A stretch of DNA of 64,000 bases from Prosopis cineraria (GCF_029017545.1 NW_026555335.1:40834616-40898615), one strand, 5' to 3'. Counted from the stretch's first letter, positions 12,271-24,408 are shown. Translations and numbers: made by a program. The notes: generated from the sequence alone by a model not told the origin.

Positions 12271-13082
12271 GCTTTTGTGTTTGGTATGTAAAAATAAAAA
12301 TTTTAATTTTAATTCCAATCCCATCTAGGTGGGATTATTTAGTACCACCATTCCCCTTGGTATTGCAAAATCAAACTTGGAATTGATTTTTGGAGAGACT
12401 AAAATGCCCTCCTATCCACTTCATCTTCTTCCTTCATTGGTTCAAGATCCATCGTCAGAAGCCCAGATCCATCATTATCATTTTCACTTTGAGATATTCT
12501 AGATCTGGCTCCAAAAGATGATCTTTGTCGTTGCGTTCGCTCACTCAAATCAATCATCTTCTTCTTCAGGTTTGCTTGGATCCGTCGCACACGTCTGGTC
12601 TCTCACCTTCGCCTTCACTATCTTTGATGGGTTCTCCTTCTTCTTCGATCTCACACCCAAGGGCCTCTGGGTCTCACAAACGTCGCCGCCTTCTCCTCTT
12701 CGATCTCGTCGCTATCGGCCTTTGGGTTTAGCAAACGCCACCGCCTTCTCCTTCTCTAATCTCACAACCATCGGCCTTTGGATCTCGCAATGAAGGGGTG
12801 GTGGAGCGTGGAGCTTCGTTGGAGAAGATAATACTCCACTGCCATGGTCGCTCATTAGAAGGTTTAAAAAGATCAAACAATTTTTTTTAAAATTATAAAG
12901 GTTATTATAGTCTTTTTATAACTTATGTTTAATTATAAAGTAAAATAAAAATAAATATTTTTTGTAAGTATTACCTCATATCAAACATGATTTTAAAATT
13001 TTATCATCATTCTCAATGCCAATTTTAATCCCAATCCTAATTTCAATCCTTCTAAATTAAAATCTACATACCTAACAGGGCC
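12271..13082. mobile_element. TIR DNA transposon, non-autonomous
   Basis: The left end reads GTGTTTGGTATGTAAAAA. The reverse complement of the right end reads CTGTTAGGTATGTAGATTTT. Both continue into similar T-rich sequence with AATCCCA-type phrases. About 0.8 kb, with no transposase. The middle is GC-richer and contains a tandem repeat. A second copy of the left end lies at 50159-50285. The GGCCCTGTT-type terminus suggests PIF/Harbinger, but the target duplication is not clear. Confidence 0.5.
12646..12790. repeat. Imperfect 55-bp tandem repeat, about 2.6 copies
   Basis: Units start at 12646, 12701 and 12756. Each begins CGATCTC or CTAATCTC, runs through GGCCTTTGGGT-like sequence, and the first two go on to GCCGCCTTCTCC or CACCGCCTTCTCC. 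It is GC-rich against an AT-rich background and lies inside the DNA transposon. Confidence 0.75.
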
Positions 13083-13689
13083 TTAGTGTGTCAAGAACAC
13101 AAGAGTGGAGTGGGACATGGACTTGCTTCTCTCCGCTACCCTTCCTTTCCATTTCGTAAAATAAAATATGAATTAAATTAAATTTGAATAGTTTAAATTT
13201 AAAATTTTTATTTTATATTTATTAAAATTAAAATGTTTAATAAATTTATTTTATCACCAATCAAAATAATCAAAATTTAATTTGAAAGATTCAAAAATTA
13301 TAAATATAAAATAAAAAGAGTTAAGAGACAAAAATGTCTTGAAAGTTGGACAAAAATATGGCAATAGAACATTCTTGAAAAGATAAAAGCTTTCATTTGG
13401 CTCCTTAGTAAAAATAGGCTACATACAGCAAGTCGAAGGGAATAAAAGGGGATGGTTGAATCAAATGAATGCCCTTTGAGATGTGGTGAAGTGGAGACTG
13501 CTATGTATATTATACATGCTTGTAAATTTGCACAAGAGGTGTAGAAGCAACCAATCAAACCTGAGCTGTGATCAAAATTCATGCAGCTAGATTTATTATA
13601 ATGGATCAGATGAAACTCTACTATTCCATCAAGTTCCTACTATAATTTACACCCAACATGGCTAATAACCTTTACTTATATGTGTTAGG
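13083..13689. other. Intergenic
   Basis: AT-rich. No gene or repeat that I can support. Confidence 0.45.
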
Positions 13690-14170
13690 ACCTGCGGACT
13701 ACAATGATTGAGGGGGTTGGGTAGTGGGTTTTAATTGCAAACTTGAAAACTATCCTTCCACTATTGTGAAAGTCCTAGGAATTTTATAAGAGCTTGATCT
13801 TTGCTAGTTTAAGGGGTTTATAAATGTTGAAGTCTACTTTTACAGTATGGAAGCCATCAATCTTATAATGAGAGGGCACCATAAAAACCACCTCTATCAT
13901 GATATTATTCAAAATGCTTGTAATATTCTTTATAGAGATCAGTTTGTTTTCATTAATTTTGCTTTTAGAAACATTATTAGTCATGCCCATTGCCTAACAA
14001 GGGAAGCTCACTTTATGGAGAGCTCTTTTTATACATTTGATCATTCCTCACTTGATATTATATTAGGATGTGAATGATGATTGAGGTTACTTTGTTCTTG
14101 CTTCAGTTCCTTTGTACTGTTCTGCTTCAGATTTATGAATGAATTTCAGATTTGATTTAAAAAAAAAAAT
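13690..14170 (+). mobile_element. LINE 3' fragment (RNase H tail and poly-A)
   Basis: The open frame at 13847-14077 resembles the end of the RNase H domain of plant L1-type LINEs: FVFINFAFR, then ISHAHCLTREA, matching the family's FVRRSGNxxAHxLAREA pattern. The 3' part ends in TTTGATTT followed by an A run at about 14160-14169, as LINE tails do. Everything upstream of the RNase H tail is missing, so this is a 5'-truncated copy. Confidence 0.6.
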
Positions 14171-15244
14171 GAATAATCCGGGAGCAAAAGTTGGATGTCT
14201 TGTTGGAAGAGATCCCCTGTATTATGCTCTACTGGTTGAATATAGTGGCCTTTTTAGAAACTCATGTAAAGTTTACCCAATTGAAGTGATTGCATGGACT
14301 CTCTCGCACAAGCCTGGATCCAGAATAGGATCGATCTCATAAATGCAGGGCCCAATTGGTGATGATCTATTTGCTTGGATTTTGTAATTGAGATGCGCTC
14401 CGACTTATTTAGTTTGATAATAGCCGCACAACTTGTTAGTTTTCTCTTTTTGAACTTTAGGTTAGTTTAAAAAATATTTGGCGTACACTGTTTTTTTTTT
14501 AAATTAAATGTGCCTAAAAAATATGATAGATACATTTTTCTAAAAAAAAAAAAAACATCTTTCTATGTAGTAAGCATTGCATAAATGTTTTATACGTATT
14601 TTTTATTTTTTTAATAAATATAAGAAGAAAAGTTTCGCCAACAATAAATAATATCTCTACCACTTATATCAGCTTTAATTGATTAATGTTTCATATTTTA
14701 ATCATTAACTTCAAAAATTAAGAGTTTTGTATATCTTTATTTGATTTAAAGAAGTCATGGACATTTTGTATTCTCCCTTCATTGCAATCACAACAAGAAG
14801 TGATCTCAAAGACCAAGATATCCACTGTCAGCCATGGTTGATAAGTGTAAGTAAAGTGAGACATCCATTTGAGACTCACTTGTAAGTTTTAATTTCTTTT
14901 ATTTCATCCTATACACAATTTGTTAATTTAGATTTTTTTTCGGGAAGATGAATCGAAGGAAGCATCAAGAGCATAAGCAATGGCACGCTCATAAGCTGGC
15001 TCTTGTATTTTCTTTGCAATCACAATTTGTAGTGTTATGGCAATTGCAGAACATTAGCAACTTGCGAGGTTGTGATGGAAATGAGGAGAAAGGGATTCTT
15101 TCAAGAAGGGAATGACAAAATGGTTCATGCCCTTTTAAAATCAAAATATAAAATACTTCAAATTACATGTTAAATAGCAAGTGTTGTTTTTAGATGATTG
15201 ATATCTAACTTGACATGTTTTAAATCCCACTTAAAGAAGTCGGG
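14171..15244. other. Intergenic; exon-like stretch at 14171-14342
   Basis: Directly after the LINE poly-A run, the plus strand is open with protein-like composition (VGCLVGRDPLYYALLVEY, then NSCKVYPIEVIAWTL) to a stop at 14342. I do not recognise the family. It may be a captured or relict exon. The rest is AT-rich with nothing identified. Confidence 0.4.
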
Positions 15245-16025
15245 AGACTAAAAAAAGAAACCAAGAAAGGTGTCATTCTTTATTAATGTGAAAGCTTACA
15301 ATATATAAATAATTTTAATAATAACAAATGAATATTCTAATAATACCTAATGAATAAGAAACAGTTCTTAAAACTCAACACAATAAATTTTTATAGATAA
15401 TATATCGTAACAAAATAAATCTATGACTTAACATTTCTCCTTAAACTCAAGATATCTTTGCAACAATTTATATAGTTTGATCTGAAAAATGTATCACATA
15501 GAGAGGCTTCAAAAAGAGCAAATATAAACTTAAGGTGATTCTTTAATCAATGAATATATAATCATAAATCATCATTAAACAAAATTTTAGAGTGATTCTT
15601 AAAATCATTGGACAGAAAACTAGTGAACGATTCTTAGATGAATAAATCATTGGATAGGAAACTTGAGGGAAATTCTCAAAAGGATGAATCATTCCAAAAG
15701 CAAAATAAAAAGATTGAGAAAAGTGTCATTTATTATAGATATAAAAAATTTACAATATATAAATTATCTTAATACTAATAAATGAATATCTTAATAATAT
15801 TTAATGAATGCAAAATATTACTTAAATCATGAAAGAAGTCTCGAGAGAAATAAATGAGATTTGAAGAAGTGCTATTCATTATTGATATGAAAGGCTTGCA
15901 ATATATAGGCTATTCTAATAATAACAAATGAATATCTTAATAATATATAATGAATATAAAATATACCTTAAATCTTAACACAATAAATTTCCATAATATA
16001 TTAATAATATTAATATTAATTAGGC
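15245..16025 (-). mobile_element. Cluster of three Copia-like LTR fragments
   Basis: Three related blocks of about 130-180 bp occur at 15250-15430, 15710-15845 and 15856-16020. They share AATGAATATCTTAATAATA and ACACAATAAATTT. On the minus strand the first is preceded by TTGAGTTTAAGGAGAAATG and then TTAAGTCATAG, which looks like a polypurine tract followed by an LTR start. The spacer of about 280 bp between blocks 1 and 2 has no coding capacity, so a TRIM-like or internally deleted element is possible. The boundaries are approximate. Confidence 0.45.
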
Positions 16026-16964
16026 AGATGATGAATTAAAAAAATTAATAGATTGATAAAATTATGAGTTGCTCGGTTGGGATAAGTAGAGGAGAGGTTA
16101 AGTTTCTTTCTTTATTTCTTTCTTTTTTGTCAAAAAAGAAAAGTTAAATTTCACATAAAGTAATGAAATTGTTATTATTAGGTTTATTAAAAATTATAAA
16201 TTCTCAAGAAGTTGGGACTAACTTTCTTGATTATTAGGAATTAACTTATTGAGGTAAATATAGTTAAATTTTATTTCCTAGTTTTTTTATCTTTTTTAAA
16301 ATTTAACATTGCCAAATATATTAATTCGTAACTAATAAATGGATAATTATGTTATACCAAAAAAAAATGGATAATTATGTATTTAACATTAAAAATAATA
16401 TATGTTCTTATCTAGTAAGTAGCCTTCTAATTCTCAATAAAAATATTATTAATTTATTTTGGCCTGAGAAAAATATGATTAATTGGACCATGCAAATTTT
16501 TTAGAGTTAAAAACAAAACAGTAGAGAAAGAGATTAACTTCCCTAAAATATAAAAATATTATTCGATACCTTTCTTTCATACTATGCAAAAGATAAATAG
16601 TAACTCAGAAATATTTTTTTTTTCTCACAACATATTTATTTTTTAACATTTAAATCTTGTGAAAATGTTTTAACAAATTCAGAAAAAGAGGGTTGCATGA
16701 AAACCAATGAATAACAAATTGCACAACATTCACAGCACGCGTCATACTCCATGGCTAATCATGTTTGAAGAGTCATATTTTTCCTAAATTCATGTGGGTG
16801 GATCTGATTCCAGAAACAAAATGAAAAAGAACAAACTAGACGCAAAACCAACAATGTATAGCCCCGTGTATGTTTACCATTATGTCGAGACCAAGAAAGC
16901 ACATTTTATTGTCATGAAATTCTGAATATAGAAAAAACTTCACCTTCATTGTGAACTGAACTAC
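16026..16964. other. Intergenic, 3' flank of the RING gene
   Basis: Very AT-rich with several A/T homopolymers. The last 100-200 bases probably hold the 3' UTR of the minus-strand RING gene. No other feature found. Confidence 0.45.
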
Positions 16965-17996
16965 TTACAGTAACCAAGGCAAAGCAGCGTCATCAGAAGA
17001 ACTTCGATACTTGCTCTTGTTGGACCAAAGCCAGATCTTCGAAACAGAGAAGCTCTCACCTTTAACTCTATCTCCTATCTTCTTCCCCTCCACAGCTTCC
17101 TCATTGTCCGAAACATCAGACATCACCACTTGCAGATTTGAGCCACTCACCACATACTGATACGAACCCATGGAGAAGCATCTCCTTCCATCCATGTTAC
17201 TACTACCACCCTCTTCTTCTCCAACCTCTTCTGCTCCTCCGTTAATGTTTCTGAACTTTCCAAGTCTCACAGAAAAAACCCTTTTTTCAATCATTCCATC
17301 TTCACTGCCTAGTACTCTCTGAGCATCTGAACACCTGGTGACATTCTCTTCATCTCCTTTGAATCTATTCAAAACCCATGAATTCTCATCATTGAATAAT
17401 AGGTTTTCCATGGAAAAACCAGAACTTGATGAGATTGTCGCTCTGCAGAGAGGGCATGTGGTGTTTGAGAGAAGCCACGTGTCTAGACAACTGATGTGAA
17501 AAGCGTGGCCACACATTGGCAACAGTCTCAGCTTGTCCTGCTCAGAGAATTCGCACAGACACACAGCACAATCAAAGGGTTCTTTCAGACCCAAGACATC
17601 CTCGTAGTAAAAAACAGGAAGCGCGTCTATGAGAGATTGTTCTAATCCTGAATCATGTAAGCGAAAGAGATGATGAAGCTGCCTTTGAAACACACGAGAA
17701 CGCGTGGATTCTGGGAATCTATTGGAATGATATAAAGGTGAAGAGGACGATGGAGTTTTCGTCAGAAGCCAAAGAACCAAATGAACGATTCCATAGACAA
17801 AGAAGATGACTGCTAGAACTATTATCACTAACAGAATAAGTGGGCTGATTTTACTTACTGATGATGAAGGAGATGGTTCTTCGTTGTCTTTTACAGTGAG
17901 GTAATAAGGAGCTTGGAAAGAAGAGAGAGGCGATTCAGGGGATGAGTACTTCAAGCTATCACCTATTTGCTGAGTTTCAAGTAAAACGCTGGGCAT
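16965..17996 (-). CDS. RING-H2 E3 ubiquitin ligase, ATL family (ATL13/46/47 type)
   Basis: A membrane-anchored E3 that passes ubiquitin from an E2 to a substrate; the substrate is unknown. One exon, as is usual for ATLs. I start it at the ATG at 17996 (MPSVLLET), giving 343 aa. The same frame is open upstream to 18071 but has no ATG there and meets an in-frame TGA at 18078-18080. A hydrophobic segment at residues 51-78 is followed by the ATL linker DSGLEQSLIDALPVF. The RING-H2 spans about residues 143-184, with CAVC, CGHAFH, CLDTWL and CPLC giving the C3H2C3 ligands, Pro before the third Cys pair's partner region and Trp after the sixth ligand. The C-terminal tail is long and acidic/serine-rich and ends ALPWLL. 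Resemblance to ATL13/46/47 is from memory. Confidence 0.92.
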   Translation of the reverse strand: MPSVLLETQQIGDSLKYSSPESPLSSFQAPYYLTVKDNEEPSPSSSVSKISPLILLVIIVLAVIFFVYGIVHLVLWLLTKTPSSSSPLYHSNRFPESTRSRVFQRQLHHLFRLHDSGLEQSLIDALPVFYYEDVLGLKEPFDCAVCLCEFSEQDKLRLLPMCGHAFHISCLDTWLLSNTTCPLCRATISSSSGFSMENLLFNDENSWVLNRFKGDEENVTRCSDAQRVLGSEDGMIEKRVFSVRLGKFRNINGGAEEVGEEEGGSSNMDGRRCFSMGSYQYVVSGSNLQVVMSDVSDNEEAVEGKKIGDRVKGESFSVSKIWLWSNKSKYRSSSDDAALPWLL

Positions 17997-18499
17997 GTTA
18001 ACAGATATCAAGATTCTTAAAGCAATCTTTGAGTTTGGAGACAGGAACACTGGGGCGATTTCCTCATGCAAACTCCATCAAAGAGACTCAGAGTCAGTAT
18101 AACTGAAGAAAAAGAGATTGGAGAACAGAACTGAACTCACTGCAAATGAGAACAATTGAAGGGATGCTGATTCTTTTGACTACTTTTGAATCAAGAAACC
18201 CCAGACAAAGAGTGTTCGCCTTTTTCAGTGGTGAGGCAAAGAATGTTTACTTTTTCTCTAGTAACTAATAAAATGACTTAAGTAAAGTATTATTATCTTT
18301 TTAATAAAAATTTATTATATAGAAAAACTTTTTTAAGATAACGAATCATGTGATATTACTTGTGTAAGTTCTTATTAAGAAAGCATAGACACCAGCATGA
18401 TGTTTGTGGTTCAGCACATAATGACGGCACAATGAAAAGGTCCTCTCTTGTTTATGTTTTCACAGTGCAGACCCAAAAATAATACATTTATATAGAAAT

Positions 18500-18500
<1 letters not shown>

Positions 18501-18531
<31 letters not shown>

Positions 18532-18532
18532 G
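18501..18532. repeat. (GATA)n microsatellite
   Basis: About eight GATA units in a row. Confidence 0.9.
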
Positions 18533-18734
18533 TATTGCACAAAAGAGAAAGCTTGTAAAAGAATTCTAAACAATGAATAAAGAGGAAGCACCAATATGTC
18601 GGCAATCAGATCCTGCAAACGGGACTAAGATTTCCTTTTAATTCTGAAAAAGAAGGTCTGTGGCAGCTCTGGGAACAGGGTCTACGTACTTCACCATTTT
18701 GTTGAATACTTGAATATACCATGATAAGATAGGA

Positions 18735-18792
18735 AAGTTTTGATCCGATTTGTATATGAATCTAAGTTTTGATCCGATTTGTATATGAATCT
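18735..18792. repeat. 29-bp direct tandem duplication
   Basis: A 29-bp unit starting AAGTTTTGATCCGATTTG occurs twice, head to tail, without mismatch (starts 18735 and 18764). A recent slippage or duplication event is likely. Confidence 0.85.
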
Positions 18793-19889
18793 TTTTAGTT
18801 ATTGGCATTTTATTGTAACTCAAAAAAGTATTATCATACCTGGAATGTTAAGATGTTATCCCTGATTGAAACTTCAAATTTGTACACTTAAGCATTGACT
18901 GTCTTCTGCAACATATTACTTTTTGAATATTTAGGCGTACTTCTAAACAGAGAAAGCGCCAAATGATCAAGATATTGACCTTTTCATGGAATTTCATTGT
19001 CCAAACCTGTCTACTTGTTAGGGTGGCTTGTCTTTTAAAACGCAGTTCACAATCGAAATCATTTCAGGTTATCATGACACCGTATCATGCTCGACTAATT
19101 ACGCCATTTCACCTCAATCTTGGCATGATTGCAGCGGAAGAACAATTCTTGAAGGCCAAGATTAAAGATGTTCATCCCTCCTTTTTTTTCACTGAGGCCA
19201 TAATATAAAAGATGGACATTCGTGGTAGGTGGGATGTGAGATGATATTCACGAGCCTCCCGTAAGTCCATTTTCACATGTTCAGAGAAAGTGACACGAGA
19301 GAGATTCCAACGGAAGACAACACAGGATGGTGGGGTCCCGTATTCCTTTCCTTTGCACGCAGGGCATCTAAATATTGCCTATGATTATGTCTGTCCAAAA
19401 GTTGCTTTAGTGGTGATTTTTGGTGTTCAACTCCCAACTAGCTAGAAGTCAAAAGGATCGGACTTGGATTCTATGAAATACAAATTTATGAAATGCTTTA
19501 ATTAAAACTAAAAAAAATGCAGATACAATAGAAAAGGGTTAAAAAGAAAGAGAAAATAAGTCTTCATTCTCACTTCCTTTCTCATTTCAGAAGCATTCTG
19601 ATTTGAGATTCAGGCATTTTGCCAACGTTGCTTAACTCCAAAATGAGAAATTCAATCATACACAGCGTGGAAGAAGTCGTTCATATGAAGTTATTTCTTG
19701 CTAACTCCTATCAAAGTTGTGAGCTGAAACTTATTTTGTACTTGTCCTTCAAAGTCATTACCCCAGAGAAGATGCAAGGAAAAAAAGCACCATACAGTAA
19801 CTTCAATGGACATGAATCAGAACATTTCTGCTATGGACAGTTGAAATGTCTAAAGCTAAGACCACCAAATGCATTCAAGGATCAGAATC

Positions 19890-21384
19890 TCAAGAACCAG
19901 AACCTTCATCCTCATCACTTGATCCACTTTCTTCTTCACTGATATCCACATCCTCCTCACTTCCACTCTCTTTACCACCTGACGGGCTTCCAATGTCTTC
20001 TTTGCATTCCTAGCACAATATTCTGTCCCAACAACAACAGTATTTCACATTTAACATGGTTCAGCTCGTCACTTAAAGGAATTAAACAACGACTTTTTGC
20101 TGTTGGGAAAGAAAATGAACCCGTAAACTACAGTTTCCCCACTTCTTTATCAAACTTATTTTGGAGAAACGACAATGCCACATCACAATTGTTAGGATCA
20201 AAAGTATCTGGATAAAGCAAGAGTTGTGGAAGTAAGGTTTCCAAGATATTTACAAGATCTGGAAGAAGAGAAAAACAAAAGATGCATCATGCACGGTCAT
20301 CTATCAATATATAAATATGCATGCATGCAAGAGAGTACGAGGAAATCAGGTTACTAGGATACGGCGAGAGGGCCCTATGCATTTTTTTTTTTTTTTGGGT
20401 GAAAGGGCCCTATGCGTTTTACGTACTTGAGTATGAAGATCCTAAAATTAGCAATTACCATATATTCCACTCCAATCTTCGCATATTTTACCAGTACTGC
20501 AGACAAAGAAATGGACAAAGAGTCAGCCATTAGCCATAGCCATAGCCATAGCCAACCTTTGAAAAAGAAAAACAAACAATTTCTAAATATCATTCCATAG
20601 TCCAAAACGATTTCATTTCCCTATTAGGCAAAGAAAAAAGAGGGGAAAAAATTAACAGAAAATTGGGTGCGCCACTCAAAATCATTATTTGGGTGAAATC
20701 TTGTTCACAAAATACATCTTTGGGGTACGTATGGGTATTCATGGGGAATCTCGACACGAATTTTCCAGGCTCCATCGTCGTAAGGGCTTGCAAGCATTAG
20801 GTTGTTACAGAGGTATTATAAGCCAATTCATATATTATCAATAATCAAAACCATTTCACGGCAAGTTAGAGAGATAGAGTAGCGTGGACAGTACTATCTT
20901 CTGGACCGTGAAATTCCACTTCCAATATATCAAGCCTATCACTTTAAAATCAGCCATCAACCTGGGAAAAAGGAAAACATGTACATGTTAATTAACATGA
21001 CCTATGAAACGTTACTGATTATTGCCTATATCTCCAGCATTTGTAAGCACTTACAAGGTGGCCAACATGTTCGACAGCAATACTTTCATCATTTGTCCGC
21101 AAATTACTACTTGGTACTTACATAAGCTTTCTTGACTTCTATGTGTTTAATAAATCTTGCATTTCTTTTTCTACGACACATTATGATTGCTAGCTTATCA
21201 GACACGCTATAAATTCTTCAACATCTCACGACAAGCAAATTGATATTTAACCAATTTGACCAGCTATGAAGAAAACGGTCACCAAGGATAAATTTAATAT
21301 TATAAGTATATATCCATCAACAATAAAACAATTCACTTACAAGTTCATTACATCTGTTTCTTTTCTTTTGCCTGAAGATGACAT
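19890..21384 (-). pseudogene. Ubiquitin-conjugating enzyme E2 pseudogene (UBC4/5/6, UBE2H class)
   Basis: Pieces of an E2 lie in the right order and keep intron-like gaps. Exon 1 (21384-21341) reads MSSSGKRKETDVMN and ends at GTAAGT. Exon 2 (20961-20895) reads LMADFKV and then, in another frame, EVEFHGPEDS. Exon 3 from about 20786 reads PYDDGAWKIRVEIPHEYPYVP and then hits a TGA. A later exon from 20258 reads DLVNILETLLPQLLLYP with a stop soon after. The acidic tail (EEDVDISEEESGSSDEDE) ends at TGA 19890. Intact members of this class have MSSPSKRREMDLMKL, YVEFHGPKDS, VWKIRVELP and LVNVFETFLPQLLLYP. Here exon 2 is frameshifted, stops interrupt the frame, and the catalytic-Cys segment (SGSVCLDV in the family) cannot be found. 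The gaps indicate a genomic duplicate, not a retrocopy. Confidence 0.75.
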
Positions 21385-22689
21385 TCTGATGTGAGTAAAT
21401 AACTTCATTCAACCTTCTATGTTTCTTGCTCAGCCAAAAGTAGAAAATTGTAAATGTAATTCTATTTGTGTCTGTCTTCGCCACAATCAAAGGTTCAAAA
21501 TCAAGAGTTACTTCCATTGTGCTGCCCTCATAAGCTCAATATATTTCCATTAAATACAGGGGCCTTGTTCGTAACTCAGAAGATGCTGATATATGAGATG
21601 AAGAAGCACAAAAACCCATGCATGATTAACCTTGGAATTAATCTAATGTCAAATTTGCAAGAAGCATAAAGTTCACATAATCTCAAGATGACTATTCCGA
21701 CTCCTACTATAAAGATGATCAAATTCTCTGCAGAAAGAGGGCAAAGAAGAAAAGATTGTGATAAAGAATATGGATTTCTTTCTGGGTCAAGTATAAGCAA
21801 TAGTACCGATAAAGTATACCATACCCAGATAATGAGGAAAGATACAGAGATTGACGTGTATCTAGATCACCCAGGGAACAAAACATGAAAGAAAAACAAG
21901 TGCACAATGTTTATTACCAAGCTTTAATTGCCACAAGAACCAAAGAAAATAGCCAAGAAAGAAACCTACTGGATCAATCTGTCTGTGCTAGGAACGCTAT
22001 GATCTTCTGATGACAAGGTGAATGCAAGTAAATGAATGAGCACGAGTCTGATTGACAAAGCAGAATTCGGAAATATATAGTTGGGTTTGGACTGGACTGG
22101 ATTTGATTGGGGAGGATCAATACTTAAGCGCTGTGTGAACAATATTTTCTTTTAAGTTTTCCTTTCGCCAATAATATTATATTTTCTTGAGGTTTTCAAC
22201 TGCCGCAACTAAATACCGTTAAGGCTTTGAAGCATTATGTACGCTATGTGACTATGTGAGGCCCCCGATCACCATCCATGATTTAGTAAAAAGATATGTG
22301 CATGTACATGTTGTTATTGACATCCCTTCCTCTTCTTTTTTGGATTGTTTGTTATTGACATTCCTAATTTTTTTCTTAATATGATAATATATCCTTGATG
22401 CTTTCTCGGGTTATTTGGTGCTAAATACTAGCATGAAATTACAAGAATTATGTCACGTATGAGGCATTCGATCACCGTCCATGATGTAATATTTTTTTGG
22501 CCTGACGTCCATGATCTAATGTAAAGATTTATGTTCAGGTCAAATATATATATATATATATATAAAGAGACATGCATGTTATTCATATTCCTGTGTTCAT
22601 TATTGAATATGAATCCTGTAAAGTTGAGGCTTTATAATTGTTCATGATAATTTGTTAGTTTTTATAATCAAATGCTTTAAAAATAACAT
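21385..22689. other. Intergenic
   Basis: No gene that I can support. It contains a TA microsatellite at about 22544-22564 and AT-rich sequence. It may include the former promoter of the E2 pseudogene. Confidence 0.4.
22544..22564. repeat. (TA)n microsatellite
   Basis: About ten TA units. Confidence 0.85.
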
Positions 22690-22870
22690 ATTGCTTCTCT
22701 TTTTTTTTGGGCAAAAAAAGAGACTATTTTATTAATCACAAAAAAAATAGTGCACATGCTAATAGTCAAAACCAAAAAAAAAAAAAAACCTACAAACACA
22801 ACCTAACCAACAAAAACTCACCCAAAAAAAGTACAAAAACAAGTTCCAACTATTCAACAAGCCAACAAAA
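22690..22870 (-). mobile_element. LINE 3' UTR fragment on the minus strand
   Basis: Read on the minus strand, the block has TTGGGTGAGTTTTTGTTGG and ends with TAATAAAATAGTCTCTTTTTTT then GCCCAAAAAAAA, the usual ending of plant L1 3' UTRs. No coding part is attached. It lies head to head with the large plus-strand LINE. Confidence 0.4.
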
Positions 22871-23125
22871 CAATTAACCAATTTTTTTTCTTTTTTTTCT
22901 CTCGACAAGCTGAAGTGTTCTCTCTCGACTAGTGAGAGTGTGCGAGCAAGAGTGGTGAGTGATTTTTCTCTCGTGTTGCTTTCTTTGAGTGAAATTTGTC
23001 TGCGATTTTGGTTTTCAATTTTGGTTTTATTGGAGTGAAAAATTCCTATGAGCTTTGAGTGGGCACTAGTTTTTTTTATTTTCCAATTAGGTTTTTTCTT
23101 CTTCTCTTTGATAGTTATCGACAAG

Positions 23126-24408
23126 ATGGAGGGAAGTTCAAGGGGTGGACAGGGGACAAGGGGGAAATCTGGTTTAGTATTGAACCTTTAATGGAATGAT
23201 AAAGGAAACACTAGGTGGTCTCTGGTGGGGTGACTTTTTTTCGAAAGGGAAACTAACAAGCCAACTATCATCGGAATGATTCGCAAGGCTTGGGGTTTAA
23301 AGGAGGAAGATCTAGATATTATGGAAAGCAGTCCAAAGGACTTCACCTTCTATTTTGCCAACGCTGATGATTATTCTAGAGTCCTTAGAGGGCGCTCGTG
23401 GGCTATTATGGGGAATCTTTTGAGTATACAAGAGAGGAAAGTTTAGAAAGTTATTGATGATATTAATTTTGATCGGTGCCCTTTCTGGGTACAATTTCAT
23501 AATATCCCTATTAGTTTGATGAATAGGGATAATATTGGGAGGATGTGCTCAGTGGTAGGACATTTAATGATGTTTGAAGCAACGGAGGTCAATGGCCATG
23601 TGAAAAGAGATTTTATCAGAGCGAGGATTCTAGTTAATGTTTGTCAAGCATTTCCTATTGGCTTTTGGGTTCCTTGACCTCCTTTTTATGACCTTTAGGT
23701 ATTAATCCGGTATGAACGTCTTACAATGATATGCTTTAACTGTGGATGCTTTAGCCATGAGCGATGATTTTGTTCTCTAGAAAAACGTATGGCTAATAAT
23801 GACCCAAGTGAGCTAATGTTTGGGCCTTAAATGAATGCCTCTCTGATGAAGAGCTGGGAAGAATCCCTCATTTTAGTGGATCAGACTTGGTGCGAAGGCA
23901 AAGTACTGAAATTCAAGGTGGTGCGTGAGGAAGGTGTGGACGATATGCTTGGGGAGCTCAGGGAGGTCAAACAAATTTTCTGGGATATCGGTTAGGTAAT
24001 ACAATCTCACCATTGGATAATGAGGGGTGTTAGAACGCCTTAGCGATGGTACAGGCTAAACGACATAACTATGAGAAAAGTGAGAGAATGTTGACTAGTA
24101 AGGTTTGTAGAGTTGAGGACAAGTTAGGCCAAGGAAGTTTTTATGTAGGCCCAAAGGAAACCTGTATAGAAGTAGATCAAATTTGGGCTGGGCGACTGAA
24201 GCAACGGTTGTACTATAATGATAATTTTGGGCCATTTCACATGGACCAAAATTTACAATACCATAGAAGAGCCCATATTAGACGAAAAGGAGACATTCAT
24301 ATTGAAGAAGTGAGCTTGTCATCAACGACAGAATTTAATGTGAATTATATTGTAAACTCTCCAACTGAAGAGGATAAAAGGGAAGGAGATTGTTTTAATT
24401 CAAGATGA
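23126..24408 (+). pseudogene. LINE ORF1 relic (DUF4283 and CCHC zinc knuckle)
   Basis: Starts at ATG 23126. The recognisable parts are the DUF4283-like stretch DFTFYFANADDYSRVLRGRSW, split by stops from FWVQFHNIPISLMN, and a zinc knuckle CFNCGCFSHE followed by a stop and FC (CX2CX4HX4C pattern). This protein normally binds the element RNA. At least six stops interrupt it. The frame at 24046-24408 is its unconserved tail. Confidence 0.75.

Larger units (their letters stand above)
17997..19889. other. Intergenic between the RING gene and the E2 pseudogene
   Basis: The first 150-250 bases probably hold the 5' UTR and promoter of the RING gene on the minus strand. A GATA microsatellite lies at 18501-18532 and a 29-bp duplication at 18735-18792. 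Open frames here are short and unconvincing. Confidence 0.45.

Noticed and set aside
12518..12793. 91- and 68-codon open frames
   Set aside because: They are frames through the 55-bp tandem repeat of the DNA transposon and match no family.
17997..18071. Extra 25 residues at the N-terminus of the RING gene
   Set aside because: The frame begins with TTG and an upstream TGA closes it. The first in-frame ATG is at 17996.
20375..20605. Minus-strand 76-codon frame with repeated WLWLWL
   Set aside because: It is caused by a short CATAGC repeat and a T run inside the E2 pseudogene's intron space.
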